Positions 56,360 to 64,000 of a DNA stretch of 64,000 nucleotides are shown in pieces. Below the pieces are notes generated by a model. It made no database searches and was not told the DNA's origin. It saw nothing but the letters and a program-made list of their open reading frames with translations. Numbering within the stretch: the stretch's first letter is position 1; each line of letters starts with the position of its first letter. A program made the position numbers and the translations under genes. Where the stretch lies: NCBI GenBank assembly GCA_022457155.1, contig JAJGOT010000021.1, forward strand, positions 2,721,001 to 2,785,000. Reading direction: 5' to 3'. Source of the DNA: Cladopsammia gracilis. Its lineage: Eukaryota > Cnidaria > Anthozoa > Scleractinia > Dendrophylliidae.

Positions 56360-57017
56360 AAGCAGTGAGTCAAATTTGGCGCCATCCACGATGGCTAATG
56401 CCTGTGTGCGTCGAACTGGCAACCTTCCTAGCTGAGAGGAGAGTTCGCTTTTTTCCGGGCTATTTAATCGTCTTATGCCTTGCAAATAAACTGCGCCAAA
56501 AAGATGAAAGTGAGGAATTGGTTTTGTTTTCTTGGACACCTACATAGATCTGGTTTGTTGTCGTCAGCTATCGGCCTTTCACGGCGATACGAATACTTCA
56601 TATCATATTGATAATTACGCCCGTTTGAAGTCTTCATAAAGTCCGGTGGCAAAGAAATGTAATGAAAAATGTTATTTTTTTCTTTTCACTTCAAAACAAA
56701 ATAAAAATCATAACACTTTTTTTCCGATTTGAAAAATCAAAGCGTCAAAAATCAAAGTTGCGAATGCATTGTAGCGTGAATCACTTGAGCGTGAAACTTT
56801 TAAGTTTAAAAACAATGAAAAGTTGAAAATAAATTTAGACTTGAATGTTCGCCGTTTATTTAGTAATCCTTTTGCTACCTATGTTATTGGCCCTTTCATG
56901 TGTTTTTAAAAAGCGTGAACCTAACCTACTGCTTCATTCTGCTTATCTCATATGGCCAGACTCATTAGCATATAAAAGTCTCATTAGCATTTAAAACATG
57001 GGTTATACGAAATCCTT
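56360..57017. other. No gene seen
   Basis: AT-rich sequence following the transposase. No terminal repeat identified. Confidence 0.4.
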
Positions 57018-57060
57018 CTACTTACTTACTTACTTACTTACTTACTAACTTACTTGCTTG

Positions 57061-57094
<34 letters not shown>

Positions 57095-57512
57095 AACTTA
57101 CTTACTTACTTACTTACTTACTTTCTTACTTTCTTACTTACTTACTTACTAAGTAACTAACTTTCTTACTTACTTTCTTACTTACTTACTTACCTACTTT
57201 CTTACTTTCTTACTTACTTACTTACCTACTTTCTTACTTTCTTACTTACTTACTTACCTACTTTCTTACTTTCTTACTTACTTACTTACCTACTTTCTTA
57301 CTTTCTTACTTACTTTCTTACTTTCTTAGTTACTTACTTTCTTACTTACTTACTTACTTACTTACTTTCTTACTTTCTTACTTTCTTACTTTCTTACTTA
57401 CCTACTTTCTTACTTTCTTACTTACTTTCTTACTTTCTTAGTTACTTACTTTCTTACTTACTTTCTTACTTACTAACTTACTTACTTACTTACCTACTTT
57501 CTTACTTACTTT

Positions 57513-57547
<35 letters not shown>

Positions 57548-57973
57548 TCTTACTTACTTACCTACTTTCTTACTTTCTTACTTACTTTCTTACTTACTTT
57601 CTTACTTACTTACTTACTTACTTAGTTACTTACTTATTTTCTTACTTACTTACTTGCCTCTTTCTTACTTACTTACTTACCTACCTACTTTCTTACTTTC
57701 TTACTTACTTTCTTACTTACTTTCTTACTTACTTACTTACTTACTTACCTACTTTTTTACTTTCTTACTTTCTTACTTACTTACTTTCTTACTTTCTTAC
57801 TTTCTTACTTTCTTACTTACTTACTTACTTACTTACTTACCTACTTTCTTAATTTCTTACTTACTTACTTACTTACTTACTTTCTTACTTTCTTACTTAC
57901 TTACTTACCTACTTTCTTACTTTCTTACTTACTTACTTTCTTACTTTCTTACTTACGTACCTACTTTCTTACC

Positions 57974-58006
<33 letters not shown>

Positions 58007-58790
58007 TCTTACTTACTTTCTTACTTACTTACTTACCTACTTTCTTACTTTCTTCCTTACTTACTTTCTTACTTACTTTCTTACTTACTTATTTTCTTAC
58101 TTACTTACTTTCTTCCTTACTTACTTACTTTCTTACTTACTTACTTTCTTACTTACTTTCTTACTTACTTACTTATTTTCTTACTTACTTACTTACTTAC
58201 TTACTTTCTTACTTACTTATTTTCTTACTTACTTACTTACTTTCTTACTTACTTACTTACCTACTTTCTTACTTTCTTACTTACTTTCTTTCTTACTTTC
58301 TTACTTACTTACTTACTTACTTTCTTACTTTCTTACTTACTTTCTTACCTACTTTCTTACTTACTTACTTTCTTACTTACTTACTTACTTACCTACTTTC
58401 TTACTTTCTTACTTTCTTACTTTCTTACTTTCTTACTTACTTACTTACTTACTTTCTTATTTACTTACTTTCTTACTTACTTACTTTCTTGCTTACTTAC
58501 TTACTTACTTACTTACCTACTTTCTTACTTTCTTACTTTCTTACTTACTTTCTTACTTTCTTACTTACCTACTTTCTTACTTTCTTACTTGCTTACTTAC
58601 TTACTTACTTACTTACTTTCTTACTTACTTATTTACTTTCTTACTTACTTACTTTCTTACTTACTTACCTACTTTCTTACTTACTTACTTTCTTACTTAC
58701 TTTCTTACTTTCTTACTTACTTACTAAGTAACTAACTTACTTACTTACTTACCTTCTTACTTACTTATTTACTTACTTACTTACGTACTA
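57018..58790. repeat. 1.77-kb (CTTA)n array
   Basis: Tetranucleotide CTTA units with dispersed CTTT, CTAC and CTAA variants and a higher-order pattern of mixed units. The 357-codon Leu/Thr/Tyr frame across it is an artefact. Confidence 0.96.
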
Positions 58791-58968
58791 TTTAGGATGT
58801 AAGTCGATACGAGAAGTCATTTCTTGTATATACGGGAAGTGTCCGCCGTTAGTGGAGGTTTAACAAAGAAGATAAGAATTATATGACAAAACAAGACAGT
58901 GTACCCGGTTCTTTCAAATTTGTCTGTACAACATTTATCATTCTATTTCATCCCGGCTTTTTTAACAG

Positions 58969-59089
58969 CATGTCCAAAGCCATGTATCTGTATCCCATAT
59001 TGGTGGGATAAATCCTTGATAGAGGTCTCGTGTACGGGGATGCAGCTAACATATGTCCCAGGACCATTGCCGGAGAATACTCGAACACT
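58969..59089 (+). CDS. Host LRR gene, LRRNT exon
   Basis: Acceptor TTTTTTAACAG ends at 58968 and donor GTAAGT starts at 59090. The exon encodes CPKPCICIPYWW, then VSCTGMQLTYVPGPLP, the cysteine pattern of a leucine-rich-repeat N-cap. It splices in phase 2 to the exon at 60302. An extracellular or receptor protein is expected. The start of the gene lies upstream and was not found. Confidence 0.65.
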
Positions 59090-60064
59090 GTAAGTACCAT
59101 CCCCCTACTAATCAGACAAGCGGCACATAATCTATGTCACCATTTAAGTGCCACTTTAAAACGCCCAAAAGAGATATCAGTATATCAGTGGAAACCCAAC
59201 AAAAATTGTCCAGTTTTGTTTAAAATTATTCTACCAGTGCTCTAAACGTGAAAATAACTGTCGTTGGCTGCAGATGGCCAGGATGGAAATGGATTGTATC
59301 TTGAAACAATTAACCATTTTTTCAAGTTCACAACCTTGTGCCTGGGAAAACTAGCAAAAACTCTGATTATGGACGACTTTCACTTCGAAAATTGACATAA
59401 TATTTTCCTCTTAGAGTTCAATAAGCATTTCGTGTATGACAAAGGTACTTTGTTTTAATTTTGGGCATGCGCAGTTTTGATCCTAAAACGTCAAAATCCC
59501 CATGACATAGTTCCTTTAAGAGCATTTATTGTTAGCTCATGCCGTCTTCAGTAGCTGTTCATTTATCCTTGACACATTTTAGTTGCTATGGTAAGGAAAT
59601 ATGGCGTTATAAGTAGCATGAGATCAAGCCATTTTTTAATAAAAAATGCACGTTTTACACCCAACCAAAAGCAACATAATGTTTAATTGTATCATATTTT
59701 ACAACTCAAGCAAAAATTATTTGCAATTTCCGCATTTTTCCGAAAAATTTGAATTCCTAGTAAAATCCAAGATGGTAGCCATCTTGGCGGCCATTTTGGA
59801 TGACGTCAAGGACCCCAGCAGCGCCATAACCCGTAATATTAACCTTGTCTTGTAGAAAACCTCACAGGCTATCTATAAGAAGTAAAATATTTCCGAAATG
59901 TTGTAACACCGCGAAAACCCAAGGGAGGGGTTGCAACCACCATCCCCCCTCCCCACCCTCTCTTGTATCACGGTGGGGGTATAAGTTTGAGTCCACGTCA
60001 AAATCCAAACAAACTTAATACTATTGTTCTTCTTAGTAGTAGTAGTAGTTGTAGTAGTAGTAGT

Positions 60065-60139
<75 letters not shown>

Positions 60140-60301
60140 TGTAGTAGCAGCAGGAGCAGCAGCAGCGGCGCGGGCGGTTGTGGTTGTGGTGGTGGTGGTG
60201 GTGGTGGTGGTGGTAGTAATAGTAGTAGTAGTAGTAGTAGTAGATCCTTTATGTAAACACGATCAAGCATTTTTCAACACGATTTTTTCGATCTGTTTTA
60301 G
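59090..60301 (+). other. Intron of the LRR gene with inserted repeats
   Basis: Contains a partial relative of the TTAA-type MITE (59517-59990) and a trinucleotide array at 60035-60244. No exon signal seen inside. Confidence 0.5.
60035..60244. repeat. (AGT/AGC/GGT)n trinucleotide array
   Basis: 210 bp of TAG/GCA/GGT triplets resembling the array at 27534-28098. Confidence 0.95.
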
Positions 60302-60373
60302 GAATCTGTCAAATATCAAAATAGAACACCTGCCTGCAGATGTTTTTAACAATGTCACTAAACTGGAAGAACT
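60302..60373 (+). CDS. Host LRR gene, single-repeat 72-nt exon
   Basis: Acceptor TCTGTTTTAG and donor GTAAGTAG frame exactly 72 nt, one 24-residue repeat (IEHLPADVFNNVTKLEEL). Phase-2 introns around 72-nt single-repeat exons are characteristic of the glycoprotein-hormone/relaxin receptor (LGR) type of LRR gene. Later exons are not in view. Confidence 0.7.
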
Positions 60374-62892
60374 GTAAGTAGCCCGCATTATTTATGTAGA
60401 TTTGCTAAACTATTAACGAGGAATTCTGCAGTACCACAAATACGGTTTGAAAATTTTCATAATTTCTTGAAAAATTAAAAACCTATGAACTTACAGGCTT
60501 TTGTTCACAGGTTTGCGAATTTTTGTAAAAATCTGCCTTAAACTCAGTATTTACAAAGAAATGTATGACAGGGGGCAACGCTTGACCCCTGCATACATTT
60601 CTATGTAAATGTTTGCAAATGTCGACTTTCGCAGGTTTGCTAATTTCGAAATGTTAAATCCATCCGCGATTGATATATTATTTTGGTTCTATTGAAAATA
60701 AGCACTAAACATTGCTATTTTGCATGACATCGCGGACAAAAGTCCATTGTTTTTATTGTCGAAACTTTTTATTTCCATTGTATGAAAAGCCATTGATACT
60801 TTAACGGAAAACGCGGACATTTGCTTTTCACATCTAAGCCTAAGGCAAACCAAATCTGTTAGCGCGTTTATTTAAGATGGTACAGCAAAGACACATCTAC
60901 GCTCATTAAAGTAATCAATTAAATACCTAAACACGCACATTTAACTTTTACAAATTCAAGAAATTACCTAGTAGGCATTTAAATTTTTACAAATTCAGTT
61001 GCTTTCAGAAGGCGTTGATTGAAAATCAATTATAAAAAGGCAAGCAAGACATCCACCAACTGTTTTTATATTTTTAACTGCATGGTCGACGTTTCCCCAG
61101 ACGGAAAAATTAATTCATTTTTAACTTTTCGGTACGGAATTTGTCTTTAAGGGGACGTTTAAATGTGGAGATGTTTTTGTTCACGTAAATATGGTATATT
61201 TGAAAAGATAAAAAAGCTTTAACTCCAGAATAAAATAATGGCTGCAATAATGGATGAAAAAATGTTAAAAGATGGTGTTTGTGGAACAAGATCTCTCCAG
61301 CAGCATAACAACCTGAGCAAAAACTAGGCATTTGATAAACTTTGACTGTGGTTGAAATTTTTTGACACAATGTGGCAAAGTCACATGATGAGTAATCATA
61401 AAACTGCAATTACTTCGGCTTCCCCTCAAATGAAGGAGTTTTACTTAAAAAAAATAAACACTTAAGAGTCTGAAATTTTCGAAAATCGGGCGTCAGTCAC
61501 AAAAGTTAGGATTTCTTAATGTTTTTGTTGTTTTTGAAGTATTAAAAATTGTAACGGCTTTTTATTTTTTTCGAAAACGGGCAAAGTTTGAAAAACGGCA
61601 AATCGGCGGCCTGGTACTATCAGTTGTGAAACTAACGAAAAATTACATATTTTCATCTCGCTCGTACAGAAAAACGCGATGTCATTTATTGATAGAATGT
61701 GGCCACAACGTAATTTACTTTGGATTAGCTGTTGAAATGAGAATATTTCGGCCGTTAGAAGAAATACTATTTCTTCCACTTATAAAACATTTGCAAATTT
61801 GAACCAATTTCAATTCCGTGAAAACCCAATTGGTACGTGGAGTTTGAACACGAAATTACAATGATCTTGAAGCAAAACTTTTGTTATTTACTGTGGTGAA
61901 ATATTTGTGGCAGCACTTTAAAAGTGCCCTGTCGAGAGAGAAAAATGTGAAGGGTTGTTTGACACTGAATGAGAACTTGTGACACGAACCCGGCGCCGAC
62001 GCTACGAACAAAGTATTTATCGCAAAAAATAGTTCCTTTGAGATAAAGCCTTTCTCAGAATTGCAAAGACTACAAAAGAATTTTATCTATCGTTTGCGAA
62101 CTTAAAATGATATCTTTTCAACAGTTTGTTGGGATACGAAGTAGAGACACAAGCATGTTGTGCGACCTTTTAAATAACAGCGATCAACACACATCCAGTT
62201 CCATTATTAGTTCATCAGAATATTAAACTTACCCGAACCTTGAATTCCGTGTATGATTTAAGAAACTTCTGCACTCCATTGTTGTGTTTTGAATATCTGA
62301 GCCTTGTAGATCATGTCATAGCGTTATTTACTCCAAATTTGTTAAAACAACAGTCGCTAAATGATCATGACAGTTCGAAAGTTTCCCAGTTTCCCACAAT
62401 GTGTTGCAAAGAGATTGCGTGACGAGTAGCACACTGGACTTTGCTTCCTGTGGCGAAAGGTTCATTGACTGGTCCCTCCTGACCTGGCGTTCTTATTGTA
62501 TTGGTCAAGGGAAGAACATTACCGTGGAAAAGGCTTCAGGTCAGTGTCATTTATAAAGTGGGGTGTGGGTCCTTCAGTTGTAGAACTTGAAGCGCTAGTG
62601 GGGTCTGAGTGCATGCCTTCTATATTGATTTTTGTCAGACTCGGGAGGCTCGAAAGTGCTTTTTACTACATCATTCAATACGAGATATTTTCAAAAAAAA
62701 AAATAATGAAATTCAAAGATATCTTTTTTTTTTCTGATAAGCCAGACATTTCAGTCACAGTAACTTCCGTTGTGATTGGAAATGTCTTATAATAAAGTAT
62801 CTTCACTTCGTTTTGGTACACTTTCATTTAATGTTCAAATCGTTTTTAGGTATATTTACTAGATAAATATGCAACTCATTTATGGAGGGGTG
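60374..62892. other. Intron-like sequence, no exon identified
   Basis: Searched by eye for further 72-nt LRR exons without success. No mobile element boundary seen. Confidence 0.4.
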
Positions 62893-63754
62893 TTGAAGCC
62901 ACAAATGTAATAATTGACCACAAATGTAATAAAGCCCTCAAATGTAATAAGGACTGACCACAAATGTAATAAAGCCCTCAAACGTAATACGGTCTGACCA
63001 CAAATGTAATAAAGCCCTCAAATGTAATACGAATTGACCACAAATGTAATAATGGATTTTACCGTGCATTCTTCAGTTTGCACAACAGAGTTACTAGCCT
63101 TAAGTTGTGAGGACCAGGATTTCGCCAGTCATGCGTATAACCAAACTTGGACAAACTGAATTGTCTATGTAGTGTGTTGGACGTCATCTGTCATTTACGT
63201 GACCAAACCTGAAGTTGCTATTATCTCAACTAAACATTTTTGAGACTCCGAGACTCCGAGACAGAAAAAACACCAGCCAAATGAGACTTTGAGACTTAAA
63301 ACAAAAACGGCCGAGATTTCGAGACCAAAATTTTCCGAGACCCACGATTTTGATGGTACCATTCGCCACCCCTCAATCAGAAGCTTGAACTAACAATTTC
63401 AACAGCAAACATGGCATTCCTACAACAAAAAATTTCAACGTCTTCGTCAACAATAGCAGTGTGCACCGCCGAATTTAATATAAACTTTTGGTCCAAACAA
63501 GGTACGGTACTAGTCTGAGGCAGGGGTACTGAAGACGGATGTGTGAGCTTGTCAAGTGCGCCAGGCAATACCGATTATCTCAAACCAGCCAAGCGGTGCT
63601 AGATTAAGTTTAAGCCACGCCATATGCTTCTTCGGGGAATTAATAATTTCTTTAAGGCGAACTAGAGAAGGGCTTTATTACATTTGTGGTCAATCCTTAT
63701 TACATTTGAGGGCTTTATTGCATTTGTGGTCAATTATTACATTTGTGGCTTCAA
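62893..63754. mobile_element. Element with ACAAATGTAATAA-type terminal repeats
   Basis: Starts TTGAAGCCACAAATGTAATA and ends with the inverse. Tandem units of GACCACAAATGTAATAAAGC fill 62910-63050 and, inverted, 63670-63750. The interior is unique AT-rich sequence. No transposase. Confidence 0.7.
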
Positions 63755-63756
63755 TG

Positions 63757-64000
63757 TTGAAGCCACAAATGTAATAATTGACCACAAATGCAATAAAGCC
63801 CTCAAATGTAATAAGGATTGACCACAAATGTGAATGACAGATGACGTCCAACACACCACATACCTTATTACATGAAATTTTCGCGACACGTTAATTTCGC
63901 GATTTTGAGGTTCGCATATTTCGCGACACCTTAATTTCGCGATTTTGCGAAAATTTTGCATTTTGACTCACTTTAATTTCGCGTTTTTGAGTGAGACACA
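63757..64000. mobile_element. Second copy of the same element, cut by window end
   Basis: Begins TTGAAGCCACAAATGTAATA 2 bp after the first copy, then GACGTCCAACACACCACAT, which is the inverse of 63176-63195. The last 120 bp are TTAATTTCGCGA-type repeats. Confidence 0.6.

Noticed and set aside
57654..58731. A 357-codon Leu/Thr/Tyr-rich open frame, seemingly a membrane protein
   Set aside because: It is the direct translation of the CTTA array. The repeat lacks stops in this frame and there is no coding signal.

Overview
This is a repeat-choked stretch of animal nuclear genome, most likely from an anthozoan cnidarian (stony coral or sea anemone). The reasons are spliced leucine-rich-repeat exons, an AT-rich intergenic background, and the mix of transposons: a Polinton, Penelope-like elements, a Tx1/L1-type LINE, and hAT, PIF/IS4EU and CACTG-ended DNA transposons. 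The host assignment is inference. No bacterial operon, rRNA or CRISPR array is present, and nearly every long open frame belongs to a mobile element.

Layout. Positions 1-6000 hold transposon debris: a tRNA-like unit, the C-terminal end of a protein-primed-type DNA polymerase B (865-1312), an (AT)n run, and a Penelope-like element whose two halves meet head to head (3165-6003). Positions 6007-10495 carry two copies of a 1.15-kb dispersed repeat, a TTAA-type MITE and a 35-bp minisatellite.

The main find is 10686-27033, a 16.3-kb degenerate Polinton/Maverick (endogenous adintovirus-like element). It has complex terminal inverted repeats and a 6-bp target duplication, TCAAGT. It carries an rve integrase, PolB, a VLTF3-like transcription factor, a truncated probable major capsid gene, a probable minor structural gene, a coiled-coil membrane protein, several small membrane proteins and other conserved unknowns. 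Most start codons sit just after a shared TATATA-type motif. Almost every gene is broken. No packaging ATPase or protease is visible, and the left end is a scrap heap of polymerase fragments, including a 0.75-kb inverted duplication. A solo LTR has landed in the right terminal repeat.

Positions 27534-38175 contain a trinucleotide array, a long-armed TTAA-type foldback element interrupted by a nearly full-length 5.5-kb LINE with a 12-bp target duplication, and a hAT fossil. Positions 39141-54288 are nested insertions. A 12.7-kb CACTG-ended (EnSpm/CACTA-like) element lies inside a TA-type element, which lies inside a third copy of the 1.15-kb repeat. Each level can be checked against an empty site within the window. 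The large element has subterminal repeat arrays and a largely non-coding interior seeded with MITEs.

Positions 55240-58790 hold a PIF/IS4EU-type transposase and a 1.77-kb (CTTA)n-type array. Positions 58969-60373 contain two exons of the only convincing host gene, an LRRNT exon and a 72-nt phase-2 LRR exon as in LGR-type genes. The window ends in intron-like sequence and two abutting elements with palindromic ends.

Boundaries come from comparing repeats by eye. Function names rest on motif recognition without database searches. Many coding breaks fall in homopolymer runs, so some could be assembly errors.
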